From Symsagittifera roscoffensis (taxonomy: Eukaryota; Xenacoelomorpha; Acoela; Convolutidae), in contig NC_087062.1 of the NCBI RefSeq assembly GCF_963678635.1, forward strand, positions 41,990,395 to 42,054,394: a stretch of 64,000 nt of DNA. Direction: 5' to 3'. The position numbers and the translations under genes are program-made. Position 1 is the first letter of the stretch. Each line of letters begins with the position of its first letter. Shown one piece after another: positions 9,500 through 21,744 of the stretch. The notes under the pieces were generated by a model. The model worked only from the letters and a program-made list of their open reading frames with translations, made no database searches and had not been told where the DNA came from.

Positions 9500-12028
9500 G
9501 GTTGTTCTATAATTTGCTTGTAAGTGTCTTCTATATTGGGTTGTTGGGTTATTATGTGTTGAATTGGGCTTTGTGGATAATTAGATGTTGAAATTATGTG
9601 GTCTGTCAAGGCTATATTTCAGAAATTTCGTGGTAATAATGATGGTTTTGGTTTAGGTTTTGCAATTGTGTGCCGTAGGCGTTGTAATTCTTTTGTTTTG
9701 TGAATCGTCATATGTGTTCGGTGTTGTTGATAACTTGGTATTGTATTCTTTTATTTGAGCGTCTAAAATTATTTTGTTTATTGATGTAGAGACTATTCCA
9801 AAAAATCCTGCTAAAAGTATGCGTGCTACGTTTCTTTGTTTGTTTACTTGTGTGTGTATTGCGCATGTATTTTAGATTCCTTTTAGTAGAGAAAAAAGAA
9901 ATCCAAGAAAGTTAAACATTGCGTATAATATAGTCAATCTTTCTAAGATGTAGTAGGGCCATCCTAGAAAGGCAAGAAGTTCGTTTTTCAAATATACAAA
10001 ACTAAAAGTTATTACTGGTGATATATTTTGTGGTCTGTATTTTTCGCCATTTAAGTAAATGTAACCTTTTATATCTTTAAAATATCCGCTGTTATCTTGT
10101 GCGTAGATGTCTGCAAGCCTGCTGTTTCTGCAGGTTTGCGAGGTTTTTATCTATAGATGGTCGTTGTATAGTGTCCTTTTTTTCAATTGTTGCGTACATA
10201 TGTGATGTTGAATGTCGGATTCAGAGTATATGCCGATCGATTGTAAATCGATATTTGGATTGCGGGCAATAGCTCTAATGCTTTCTGGTGAAAACGATTT
10301 TAGCGGTTGCATAAGTGTAGGATATGGTGTGAGAAGGTAGTATTTATCTTCGTCAGGGATTAATTGCACAACATTGGGACTGCTGTATCCCAAAAATAAG
10401 TTCTTCGGGAAAGTGTATCAATAAAAAGTACTTTATATTTGTAGAATATTGGGATTCTTTTATCATATCTTTTGTCTTCAAAAACATATTAGGATGATAT
10501 TTTTGGTACAAGTGTAATATCATAATATGTTTCCTTCGTAATCAATAAATTTTGATTTATTACCTGAAAGTAAATATCCTGCATAAGGGATTTTAAGTAC
10601 TGCCAGTGCAAGTGATTGTAAAATTTGTGTTCTTTCAAGTTCGCATAGTTGATGTAGTGTTTCAAGCTCTGTTAAAGACACTTCTTGAAAGATTCAACTT
10701 ATTGTATAGTCTAATTTCATGTCAAGGTGTATGTCACTGAGTGCTGTTCATTAGTGATAGTTCTTGTAAACGTGTACTGTCTGTGTCTTGTGGTTTTATT
10801 TTTCCTCCAATGTTTCTCGTGTTTTTAGGAGGTTCACTGGGATAAATGAATTTTCGTCACTGGTTGAGTGATGTGTTGCCATTGGAAGTTTGATTGATTT
10901 TCCTGTGTTCCTGTCGAAACCTTGTTCGTATTCGACAAGAATTTCTGAGTGTTGTGTTTTGTAAAGCGGTTTGCTATATTTACATGCATGTTCATTTCTG
11001 GGTTTATTTGGAAACGTGTCAATTTTTTTTTCATAATTATGAATGTTTTTCTTTTTAAAATTAATTTGTCTGATTTGATCAGGGTTTACGTCTTCATAAA
11101 TGATTGGTTCAATAAAATGTTTTTGGTGAATTTTTATCATTCTAGCATGTATTTTTGGGAATATAAACAATTTTTGCTTGTTTTGGTGTAGTAGGTTGGC
11201 AGTATCTTTGATCGCTTTTGCAAGGGAGTCTGATTCCTTGATAAATTATAGCGTCATCTTTTAAATCTCGTGCTAATTGTACTTTTTCAAGTTGTATTTT
11301 CCAATCAAAAAACATTATTTCTTTCTATCCTTTATTCTTAGTGTCGACTTTACAATCTGAGGGTGTGTTTATTCTAATGTGTGGTATCCAATTTTTATCA
11401 TGGAGATCGTAAGTTAATCTTCAATGTGCTCCGTGGAAGGGAAACTTGTCGTCTAGTTTTATCTGACCTTGACATCTTTCAAGTTCGGTTTGATGTGCAG
11501 AGTCTGGAAAAACTTGAAAGTGTACCAGTTTTTTGGTTGTGCCTTTGTTTGATGTGATTTTTAATCGTTTAAGTTCATTTTCACAACCGTCAGCGCTGAG
11601 ATGTAATAGTCTTTCAATTTTACTTTGGTAGAAAGATTCATGATCTAGTCTATTTTTTTTCCGTTAGAGGCTTGAGAAGAATGTACCTTCTTTTCGGAAA
11701 ATGTTGCTGTGATTTTACATCCTGTTAGTGTTGTAGCTCGTGCTTTTGAGTAAAGTGTAGCTATTATGTTTGTTGTTTCTATTGATTGTGGTTCGAATTC
11801 GCCTTGAGTGACCTGTTTTTTTTTTGCATTTTTATGTAATGTTTTTTGTTCATTTTCTTCACAGTCATAGTGTGTGACTAGTAAATCCTGGGGTTCTGTT
11901 CGGGGGGAAGGATTGTTATGTTCGGGTTTTGAGAAATTGAGAAAGAGAAGGGTCTGGAAAATGTTTATCTTTAGAAGATACATGTGTATGATAGTCCTGA
12001 GTAGGATTATAAAAAGTGATATATCCAA
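9500..12028 (-). pseudogene. env: Env-like glycoprotein gene of the giant gypsy element, broken
   Basis: This is a broken gene of about 830 codons in the post-pol position. The 5' end encodes a hydrophobic, signal-like N-terminus, then a Cys-containing ectodomain segment (HYDCEEN ... TLTGCKIT). A middle segment is open at 10796-11170. A later segment contains LCELERTQ (10625-10648). Near 9875-9985 lies a hydrophobic, membrane-spanning stretch followed by a polar tail. This order (signal, Cys-rich ectodomain, single anchor, short tail) is that of retroviral or errantivirus-like envelope proteins, and LCELERTQ-type segments occur in env-like ORFs of metazoan gypsy elements as I remember them. 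Multiple stops and frameshifts separate the open pieces. The type of fusion protein cannot be told from this copy. Its product would have acted in extracellular spread; this copy cannot make one. Confidence 0.55.
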
Positions 12029-12073
12029 TTGTCTTTTTTGTGTATCTATCGTATTTGTAGATGATTTCTGTGG

Positions 12074-13238
12074 TTAAAATAGGGGAGGTAAAGATTGAGC
12101 TGTTAACTTCGGGGGGGGGGGGGGCAGGGATAAAGGATGGTGAATTATTTTATTTAGTCTTACTGTGACTTCAAATTTTAGTGTCAAAATATCCTGTGTA
12201 ACTATTTGTATGTTATGTTCTTGTATATCTTTGTGGATATCTTGTCGACATTGTAATCTGTTTAGTAGCCAGTTGTGTAATTTGTTACTTTCGTGATGTA
12301 GTCCAAATAATGGAGGGGTGCTACGAATGTATTCCAACCTAATCTTAGGTGTATTTTAATTATTGATTTAACTCTATATCTAGCGTCGAGATTTGTAGGA
12401 AATATTGTAGGAAATGGTGTTTGTGAGATTTGAGTTATGGAAGGTGTTGATGGGAGTGGAAGAGTTTCTGGTAGTGACAAAGTTGTGTCAGATGAAACGT
12501 CGATTGGATCGTTCACTAAATTTGGTTCGCCTTGAGTTTAAGCTTGTGTCACCCAAAATGGGCGGTGTTCTGTAGTAGCTGGGTGATTAAAAGGATTTTC
12601 TTGGATTTGTTCAGATGTAGGGGTTGAACCTAAATAACCTCATGGGATGTTTGATGTGTTTTGTTGTGATAGGGTCTGGGGAGTACTTTGAATTGTACTA
12701 CTGGAGAGGTCTATAGGGTTTGCTATTGGTGAATGAGGTATGTTGAATTGAACTCTGGGGTTTGCAAATTTCTATTTCGTCTTGGATGTATAATTTGTCT
12801 GTTTATTTCGAGCGTGTTTTGGTTTTGACTTTGGTGTCTTGCTCTATTAAGATCATGTTGGAGAGGGGGGTATATATTGTATACTGGTTCGTATTGTGGT
12901 TCGCTTAGAGATGCTTGGCGAAATACTGGTTCTAGTGGTTCGGACAAGCGTGCATGTCTCTCTTCAAATGTGTATGGATTGTCTTGAAAAGAGACGTTTG
13001 TTGATGATTGGGGAATATTTATTTGGCTATTTGTTGGTGTTGTTGGAGGTTTCTGGGACGTTGTTGGTGGGGACTGCTGTGGGGGTTGTTGATTAGCAAT
13101 TTTGGAAAATTTTGAAAAATTATTCAATAATGAAGAAATTTTGTGTTTTTTGTAATATTCTTGAATGAAAAGGATTAAAAGTACTGTTGCTAATGCGAAG
13201 GTTAGAACAGCTTTTTTTATACATTTGCAAATTGTCAT
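12074..13238 (-). pseudogene. ORF3: N-terminal membrane anchor plus proline-rich protein, broken
   Basis: An open stretch of 171 codons (12723-13238) starts with a short Cys/Lys-rich head, then a hydrophobic segment at residues 10-30 (AVLTFALATVLLILFI) and a tract rich in Pro, Thr, Gln and Ser. After several stops and frameshifts, a second conserved-looking block follows (LHNWLLNRLQCRQDIHK, near 12200-12260), ending in a proline run encoded by the homopolymer at 12111-12124. It lies between integrase and env. It may be the distal part of an extended pol or env leader, or a separate accessory gene. I do not recognise it. Confidence 0.45.
12111..12124. repeat. G14 homopolymer
   Basis: Fourteen consecutive G on the + strand lie inside ORF3 and would encode a proline run on the - strand. 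Such runs slip easily and are a likely frameshift or sequencing-error site. Confidence 0.95.
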
Positions 13239-14399
13239 TTTGAGGGATGTGGAAAACGTGAGAAGTATTATAAAAAAAGAAAAGCAGCTGTTCTACTGAA
13301 TAGTTGTTGGAACATTTAGATAGTTATTTGAAATATCGTACCTGAAGAGGTGGGCAATGATTTTGGCTAGGGAATAAAAAATGATGAAAAAGTTGCAAAC
13401 AAATTTCATGACGAGAATAAATATTTCTATTATATCGGATATTAAGATTATGCAAAGTTTGAAAAAACTTGAAAGGATTGAAAAAAGGTTTTGAAGAATA
13501 TTTTGAAATTTTTTGACTGTTCGAGAACTAGTTTTTATTTTTGAGGCTAAAATCGAGTGTGGTCGGAATATTTATTGGTTTTTTGACAAGTGGGTTGGAT
13601 TTCGGCAATTTTTGAGTAAGGAAAATTTGGAGGGCTCTTAAAAGTCTTCCTGGTTTTGTTCCTATTTATGGGATGATTGGGGGTATCTAAGAGATATTCG
13701 TACTTTAGGCTAGGTGATCATGTCCGTTTTGTTCTCTAGGCTAATTTATTATTTTTGCCTGAGTGGTTTTTGAGATCTACGTTGGGACAATATTGTTGAT
13801 CTTTGTTCTACTTGATAGGGGAGGTTTGTAATATTGAGACTTTGTTTATTTCAGGTGTTAATGTTTGGCGGGTTGCTGATTTTTGACCTGGAGGTCCTTT
13901 AGTTATAGTTAGAGATTAGCTTGAAGGTGTTTGTCTGTCGGCTAAAGAAGTCGTGTCAAAAATGGTGATGTTTCGAAAAAGGTTCTGATTGGCTGAATTT
14001 GAACTAGTTTGTTCAAGTGCTTTTCAGTATGATTTTTGAGAAAATGTTCGGGTTATGAAAAGATCTTCAAGAGGCGAAAATGTTAATTAATTAGAAAGTG
14101 GTTTCTGAAATTCAACTTTCTTTAATATTTTAAATTGTGGGATGAATTTTTTGTAATCTTTGAGTGGCTGATTTCGAAGTCGCGATGATTGTCTATGTAG
14201 AGATTTTTCTTTTTGATCTGGTGGTAGAATTTTTTCTTCTAATTTTCAATTTTTTTTCCTGTTTGAGTTATCTTTTTGTTATCTAAATTTTTTGATTTTT
14301 TTTGTGAAGTTCTCTTTTATTTTTATCTAATGGTTTTGGGATAGAAATCATATCATTGCTTTGATTTTGTTCGTGATCTGAATTGTTTCGAATAACTTT

Positions 14400-15480
14400 A
14401 GGTCCTGTAAAGGAGAATAATTGAGTCAGTTCGCGAAGAGCGTATTCTTTCGGATAATAAGGTAATAGAATGTTTTGTTATTGAACAATTTCTTTTTTGT
14501 TGAGTTCTATAAGTTTGTATGTTACATCAGTGGGTTTATCAATTATTTGATATGGTCTTTTTCGGAGTGGTTGTAAATTTTTAGAAATTCCTTTTTGTGT
14601 TGTAAAATTTGGAATCAAAGCTTATGTTCCGATTTTTAAATTTGTAGCTGGGGTAAATCGAGAAATTATATGGGAATTAATATTTTGTCTTTTTAATTAT
14701 TTTTTCGATAGATTTCGTTGTGATTTTTTATCTCTGTTTAAAATCCATTCGGTGTGTGTACCGGAAGTTAATTTTGAAATTTATGGTAGATGAAAGTGAT
14801 CTTCATCGTGGGTATGTAGTAGTAGATTATAGCATATTGATTCTTTAGTGGGTTGACAATAACCTTGTAAATTTTTTGTAGAATTTGCTGTGCACATTAT
14901 AGGTTTCCGTGGTTTTTGATTGAAAACCATTTCATAGGGTGATAGTCCTAAAGTTGTTGTGATCTGTGAGTTATAAGATAATGGGAATAGTTTTACATCT
15001 ATTGACCATTCAGTGTATCGTGTGTCATTTCCGTTAAGGATACATCTAAGATATTCCTGTAATGAAAGGTTCATGCCTTCGACTAATCCATTAGTCGAAG
15101 GAGCATGAGATATACGTGGCTTGTGGTAAGTATTTTATAAGTGGTATAGCGTAATGATTTCGTTGTTAATGAATTCAGTGACATTGTCTGTAACAAGGAT
15201 TTCGGGTAAACCAAATTGTGCTATCCAGTGTTCATAAAGTGTTGTATATACATAATAAGCATTACAATGGGGTACTGGGTTAAGTTCTACGTAGTGTGTG
15301 AATGCATCGGCTATGACCATTATATATGAGTTTCCTTCTGAGGATGGTGATATTGGTCCTTTTGTATCGAATGAAATTCTGTGGTTGAAGTATAGACTTT
15401 GTCATTTAAAATCTTGTTTCTCTGCAATTTGTTTTTGGTTTGGCTACGGTTTGTTTAATTGACATGTTATGCAATCCAAA
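14400..15480 (-). pseudogene. Integrase domain of copy B pol
   Basis: The catalytic core is visible in two adjacent frames: first Asp in VIADAFTHYVE (near 15295-15320), second Asp in LVTDNVTEF (near 15170-15190), and the Glu in TNGLVEGMN (near 15072-15095). The spacing between the last two is about 35 residues, as in retroviral integrases. A frameshift separates the second Asp from the Glu. Downstream, LSPYEMVFNQKPRKP matches the typical end of gypsy integrase cores. The zinc-binding N-terminus is not clearly readable. It would insert the element's cDNA into host DNA. Confidence 0.8.
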
Positions 15481-16430
15481 TTGGTGCGTCTGGAAAGTAA
15501 AAATTTTGGGTGAAATTTCAATATGTTTTCTCTGATCTTGAGTGCCCTTTAGTGTGTAAAGAGTGAGAGGTATGAAAAGCTATACGCATCAAACTTATAG
15601 GTAGGCAGGGTACTTTGATATCAGATGTTTGGTATTCTAAATAACTGTGTTTTTGTTGATAGAGGTAATATTAAATTTTTTGAAATATCTAAGAAGAGTT
15701 TTATTTCCTAGAATGGTGATATCGGTTTTAATTGGCTTGGTTTTATACTTGTGTCAAGATTTTAATTGTCTAATGACTGGGTCAAAACTTTGTTTTTTCT
15801 GTAATAACTCGAGTGTTTTTTTTCTGTTATTAGGGAGAAAAATGTTTTCAATTTCTGTTTTTGATAGAGGTATTGTATCTCGAGGGTCATGGAGGTTTAA
15901 AAAATGTTTTTTTTTGTATATTTTGAGCCTTTATTTGGTGAGCCTGATAAATTTACATTATCAGTTAAGTTTTCTTCTCTATTAAAGGGATTAGAAGTGT
16001 TTTGTAAAATATTTTTCTGATTGGTTTTTGCTGTGTGTTGTTATTAATAATTGAAGAATATGGGATCGGTTCAAATGTAAATTTTCCTAGTAGATCTACT
16101 TCGTTGTGATTGTTTTGACAATCTAAATATAGTGAAAAATGTGGTAGATTATTGATTTGTGATTGGTCTATGTCAGTTTTACTGCATACTTGCATTTTAA
16201 TCTTGGTGAAGTTTCATCTTGTGCAAGGAAAAATTTAATATTTTGTGGTATTTCAACTGTTGTTTTTCTTGTTAACAATTCAGTTGGTGTATTTCTACTG
16301 AGAGTATCGGGTAGTGCGAGGTTTTTTTTCCTGCTGACCAAACTATATGTAAGTTCGGGAATGTAATTAAAATTAGTTGAAATTTAAAAACTCTATGGTT
16401 TGGGTTTGATTTTTGTGTAAAAGGAAAAAT

Positions 16431-16700
16431 TTATGGTTTATGATCTGTAAAAAAAACTGTTGGACAATTAGATTCAAGTAATAAAATATCATATTCTGTA
16501 AGTCTATATATTATGGCTGTGCATTCTCTCATAAGAGTAGAGAATCTAAGTTCAGCTTGTGTGAATAGTCTAGAGTTTGCTGAAATGAGGTTCACTTTAT
16601 TTGTTCCATTGTGAGATTTTAAATAATGCTGCGCCGATGCCAAAGTTAGAGGCGTAGCACATGGCATAAAATGGTTCGTCGGGATCTTGAATAGTATTTG
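16431..16700 (-). pseudogene. RNase H domain of copy B pol
   Basis: The pattern AMCYASNFGIGAAL aligns with the first conserved block of gypsy RNase H, where the Tyr (TAC, 16648-16659 region) stands in place of the catalytic Asp. The Glu of MRECTAI and the Asp of FFTDHKP are kept. A frameshift lies after the first block. The domain would degrade RNA in RNA/DNA hybrids during reverse transcription; this copy cannot. Confidence 0.75.
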
Positions 16701-16779
16701 ATAATTGTTCAGTGAGAAGAATTTTTATTTCCTCGAATGGTTTCTGATGTTCTGTTGTCCATTCAAAATTATTTTGTTT

Positions 16780-17732
16780 TCTAATGATGTTGTAGAATGG
16801 TCTTAAGTATAACTGAATTTTATATACGTATTTACTTAAGAAGTTTAACCTTCCAAGAAGTTCTTGTATTTCTTTTTATTTGAATATGATTGGAGTTTTT
16901 GCATTGCATCTATGCGAGATTTTAATGGAATTATAGTAACTCTTTTTAAATATGTCCAAGGAATTTTAATTGTGTTAGAAAAAAAACGTGATTCATCAGG
17001 AGCTGCTTTCATGTTTTCGTGTTATAATATCTGATGATATTTTTCTAAGACAATGAACATTTCGTCTTTTGTTTGTGATTGCATAAAAACATCGTCTAGA
17101 TATGTGATTGCATTTTTATTGAGTTTTAGTGGTCCGAAAAGTTTACTCATGAATGCTGAGAATGCTTCTAGTCCAATGGAAACTCCATAGAATAATCTGT
17201 TGAGTTCGTATTGTCGATTTCCAATAACGAATTGTGTTAATCGTCTGGATTGTTCGTCTAACGGGATTTGATTGTATGCACTATTCATATCTGCTGTTGT
17301 GAAATAATTACCGTTTTTTTGTGAGAATTACTTGACTTGGTTCAATAGGCCAAATACATTTAGATTCATCAATCAGTGAATTGAGGTATCTTGCATCTAG
17401 AAATATCTTTAATGATTCTCATTTTGCTAAAACGATAACGGGGTTTATAAAGGTGTTACTTTTTGGCTGTTCTTCTTTATTTACTGGAGAAATGATTTCA
17501 TATTGTCTTAGTATTTCAAAAAATTAGTTAACTTTGTCTTGTAAAAGAATTGGGACTTTAATTGCTCGTTGTTTGTTGAAAACTGTATCAGGTTTGATGG
17601 TAAATCTAGTGGTGAATTTACTTTTCCAACATCAAATTTAGATGATTCGGAAATGTTCGGGTATTTCAAAATTAGGTCAGCTAATTGTTCAAACTCTTGT
17701 TGTTTTATCTGAGAGTGTTGAAACTTGAACAT
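16780..17732 (-). pseudogene. Reverse transcriptase domain of copy B pol
   Basis: Conserved RT blocks appear in order: a KxxLDARYLN-like stretch (FLDARYLNSLID), FTTADMNSAYNQIPL, FYGVSIGLEAFSAFMSKLF in place of the usual LPFGL-NAP block, and AITYLDDVFM with the catalytic YLDD (17091-17103). The thumb/connection follows (KAAPDESRFF, then PLKSRIDA and a LNFLSKYVY block). The stretch from TADMNS to the end of the palm (17022-17288) is open; upstream and downstream parts carry a stop and several frameshifts. The divergent LPFG-equivalent marks a less common Ty3/gypsy branch. Confidence 0.85.
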
Positions 17733-17734
17733 TG

Positions 17735-18345
17735 TTAAAAAAATTTTTTGTTCTTCCGTGTGTTTTGATATTTGAAGTGTTGGTTTAAAATAGGTTGTAT
17801 TTGTGAAACAATCTGTGTGTTTCGTTTTTCATTACTAATTATATTATTTATTGATACTTTTTTGTTAAGAATTGTTGATTGACGAATATCTAATAGTTGT
17901 AAAAAATTATTTACTTTATACGCTATTTCCTTTGTGGGAGAAAATGTTGTGTTAGTTTCACAATAACCTAATAGTCCTAGAGGTGAGGTTATGTTATACG
18001 GAGAATTGTTATTTACATGTAAAGAAATCATATCTAAGTTTGAGTCTTTCATGTATTCGATAGATGAAATGGTTACTCGGAAAAATTTATGAATTGGTCT
18101 GAATTCAAGGTCAGACATATAGAGATGTTGTTTACTTTGTTCTTTATCATATTGGTGAACTTGTTTGATTGGAAAGTTATACACATTTCCTGATCGTGGT
18201 TTCAGGTGTTTTCGTTCCTGATTGTATATGGGTTAAAATTTAGTTTCGGGTGTGGAATTTTTTTTTCATACCAAGTGAGAATGTTGATAATATATGGTAC
18301 TGCTCCGGAATCTATTAAAAAATCTATTTCAAGGTCTGGTGTTTG
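17735..18345 (-). pseudogene. Aspartic protease and protease-RT linker of copy B
   Basis: The active-site motif LIDSGA is encoded at 18301-18318. It is followed after a frameshift by an open 149-codon segment (17735-18184) rich in Asn, Ile and Lys that links to RT. A retroelement protease of this kind cleaves Gag-Pol. The second half of the protease fold cannot be confirmed by eye. Confidence 0.65.
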
Positions 18346-18539
18346 AAGTTCTTTGTATTTTTCACTTTCTAAAAGAAGTGGGATTGTCCAGAATTTTTCT
18401 TATATGGTTGTTCGTATATAATAGGTTTGTAGTCGTTTTCAACATGTATCATGTTAATTGAAATTGCATTGTCTGTGTCACTGTCACTTTCTGTGATTTT
18501 GCAATTGATGTGATTTATTTGCAATTCTGTGCTTTCGTT

Positions 18540-21500
18540 ATTCTCAATACCAGGGGGATCTGGTTGAGTTTCTTCAGTTGTTTGTACTTGATTTATTTGC
18601 CTTTGATGTTTAGGTGTACTACTCCTATAATTTTAATGTAAAGTTTAATAACGTGTGTTATTCCTATGTGGCGACTGAAAGTAGTTTCTCTGTATTTTGT
18701 TATAACTTTATTTTTTGTTTGGTGAATTATCGCGTGATCTATTTTGATTGTTGTTATATTTTGATCTGTGATAGAGTGATTTGTTGTTAGAATAATCACG
18801 TGATCTATTATTTTGATAGCTTGGATTTCGATCATTTGAATAGTTTCTATTCCTATTGTTGGAATAATTTCTATTTTTATTGTATGAAGAGTTTATAGAT
18901 CAATTATTTGAGTAGTTTCTAGAATTTGAAAGGGAACTGGCATCAAACGAAAATTCAGGTTGTTTTGAATTTGATCTTGCAGAGTTATTCCGATATTGAC
19001 TATTTCGACTGTTTCTTCGACTAATTCAGTTTTGTGAGAAATTTTGTGAATTTCTTTGATTTGGTGATTTTCCTCGATAATTCTTATGTTAAGGTAATTG
19101 TTGTCTAGACTAATTTGAATTATTTGGAAGTAGTTTTCCTGAACTATTTTTACTATGAATGTTTTTGATGGGTAAATTTTGATCTTTTTTCATGAACTGA
19201 TGAAATGATTTATTTGGTTCTCTATATTTTTGTGTTTTTTTTAAATATTTTGTATTTGCATTTTTATCTGAATTTGGCAATGCTGATTTTAATTCTATAG
19301 GTAAAACTGAAAACCACTTTTGGGCTGGGCTGCCAAGTGTGGTTTGGATTAAAACTGTGCGTCTATGTATCCAATTTTGATGAAGTGGCGTGTTTACTGG
19401 TTCAAGTCCTATATTTAAAATTAAATTTGCTTTGAATGCAATTAGGTAATCTTCTACAGATTATTCAGGGTCCGTGCCTGTAAGTACCATTAGTGGTTTA
19501 TTTGATGATATTGATGATCCACCCATTAGGTGTGGATTCATAGTCATTTGCAGTGATTCTGCGGCATTTGGCATTTGAGAAAAGTTTCTATTATGCACTT
19601 GTCTTGGTTGGTAAGATTGTGTGTTTACTGGGTTTGGTGGTTGAAAAATATTATTTTTGTAAGATGTTGGATTATTTCCAAGTTGTCGTATTTGTTCATT
19701 TCGTGTGTATGGTTCGAAAATATCTGGTTGGTCAATACTGTAAAAACAAGGTCTTTGGCTTGAATAAAATCGTTGATGCTTTTGATTATAGTATTCTTCA
19801 CCATCTGATGGAAAATAATTAGTTGTATAATAAGGAGGTTGATTTTTAGTATGGTATCTATTTATATTATTTTTAATTTATTGAAAAAATGGGTAATTTT
19901 CACTTTGTTCTTGTGACGATTGTCGTTGATAATTAAAATTTACTGAATTGAAGTCGGTTGTGGTATACTTTGACTGTGTGAATATGATTAATTTTGAGTA
20001 TTCATATTAGAAGGTTCTGTTGTTTTTGACCTATTTACATAGCTATAGTTATATTCTGCAAAATTATTTCTTTGTGATGTTTGTTGTTTATATGATGGTT
20101 TTGTTTCTGGTCGAAACGTTGGGTAATCCATTTGTGACTAGTTTTACTGTGGATTGTATAATTGCTTGTTGTCACGTTGGGTTTTTTAGTTTTGGAGTTA
20201 TAAAATTGGATTGAACAGGTGAAATGATTCGTTGTGGTCCTGTTGTTGTTATTGTTTCAACTATTTCTTCGCTTTCAAAATGTGATGGAAATTGTATATC
20301 TTGTTTTGTAAGATTTCTTGTTCCATTTAAGTTACAATGATTTATTTAAAAAAAAGAGTTTAAACTTTTATTTCCTGTTCTTTCAGGAAAGAATCAATTA
20401 CAGTTTAAAGATTTTGCGTCAATTGTAAGTGGGTATACTCTAACATAGTCTTTGTGAATAGAGATTGTGCTAATTGCTTGACTTGATATATCTGTTGGTA
20501 TATTTATAAACGATTCATGAGAACATTCAGGGTCCCAAGCATAATCTGATTGTTCTGCTAATACGGTTTCGTCATCTGTGTTTTGTGGTCTAAGACTTTC
20601 TCTTGCTTGTGCAAAAAGCTCAATATTATGACTAAAATAATCGATTATGAACCATGCTAAGATTTTTTGTAAATCGTGTTTAACATGTTGTGTTATGTCA
20701 TTACTAGTTAGATCATCTCGGATTGCTTTCAAGATTTTTGAAAATATGTGTATTTTTTGCCGTACAGTTGTATGTCGAGATGTTTGAGTTGCTTAATCAC
20801 TTTGTGGTTCTTTCAATTCTAATATAGATATATAGCTATAGATAAGTGAGAATACATCATTTGTGAATATTGAGTTTGCTCTTTCTGAGTTTTGACGTTG
20901 TATACTTTTGATGTATTGTGTAAAAACTTTTGAAAATTCAATATCTACGTCATCAGTTTGAATGAGATATTTATATTGAAATGTGTTTGGTGATTTGATT
21001 TCTGTTGTGTAGATTCCATATTGTGATGTGAGACTACACATACCTTTGAGATATAGTGGTCAAGAAGTTGTCTTTTGATTTTTACATCGGCGAAGTCTTT
21101 TGTGCATGGACTTTCTGCTGTTTCAAATAAATTTGCGATTAAATTTTGGCGAATTTTACCTGTCCTCGAGCTTCATTTAATGAATGTATTAAAAATGGGA
21201 GTACTGAATCTTCTATGTTATCTTCATTTCGAATCAATTTTGTGTTGTATGACTGTTAGCGTGTAATTTTCAATGTGTCTCATTGGTTGATTCCAATTGT
21301 AAAATCGTATTGGTTTGTTTGTGCAACAATTTTTTATTCTACGTTTCTCTTTTATGGATGCTGGTGGCGTGATTTCTGAGTAAGTGGAATATATTTGATC
21401 ATCAATTTGATAGTTTTTTTTATTGAGTCTTTTAAATTGTGAAGTTGTTGAATTGCGGTTGTTTCTGATTCTGACACTGCGTTTCTTCGTTTTGAAAATG

Positions 21501-21740
21501 GTTTTCTAATAGTGTATTTTGTTTGTTAATAATTTTCTTTCTTAGTTTTTGTCTTTTTGTTCTTATGTATCCTATTGATTGTCTGTGTGGTTTGATTACG
21601 AGGTCGTATCTTTCGTTGTTAATTAAACATTTGTATATTATAATTGTTTGTTTGTTTCCTAAATTGTCTCTTGATATAAGGTTTAGGATGATGGATAAAA
21701 AATTTGGATTAGTGATTTCTAATATCTTAAACTGTTAGTT
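18540..21740 (-). pseudogene. gag: gag region of copy B
   Basis: The Gag core is readable near 19280-19500: LTGTDPE, an in-frame stop, SVEDYLIAFKANL, then WIHRR and AQKWFSVLP. This is the arrangement of Retrotrans_gag-type capsids. Downstream (18590-18950) one frame gives repeats of the type NRNYSNDRNPSYQNN and RSRDYSNN, an Arg/Asn/Ser-rich tail that could bind RNA in place of CCHC zinc knuckles. Upstream, two open pieces (20394-20732 and 20793-21041) are of the matrix/N-terminal type, with no motif I recognise. Stops and frameshifts are frequent. Confidence 0.6.
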
Positions 21741-21744
21741 CTTT

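Noticed and set aside
10949-11191. Hydrophobic + strand ORF over the env region
   Set aside because: Antisense shadow of the env-like gene of copy B.
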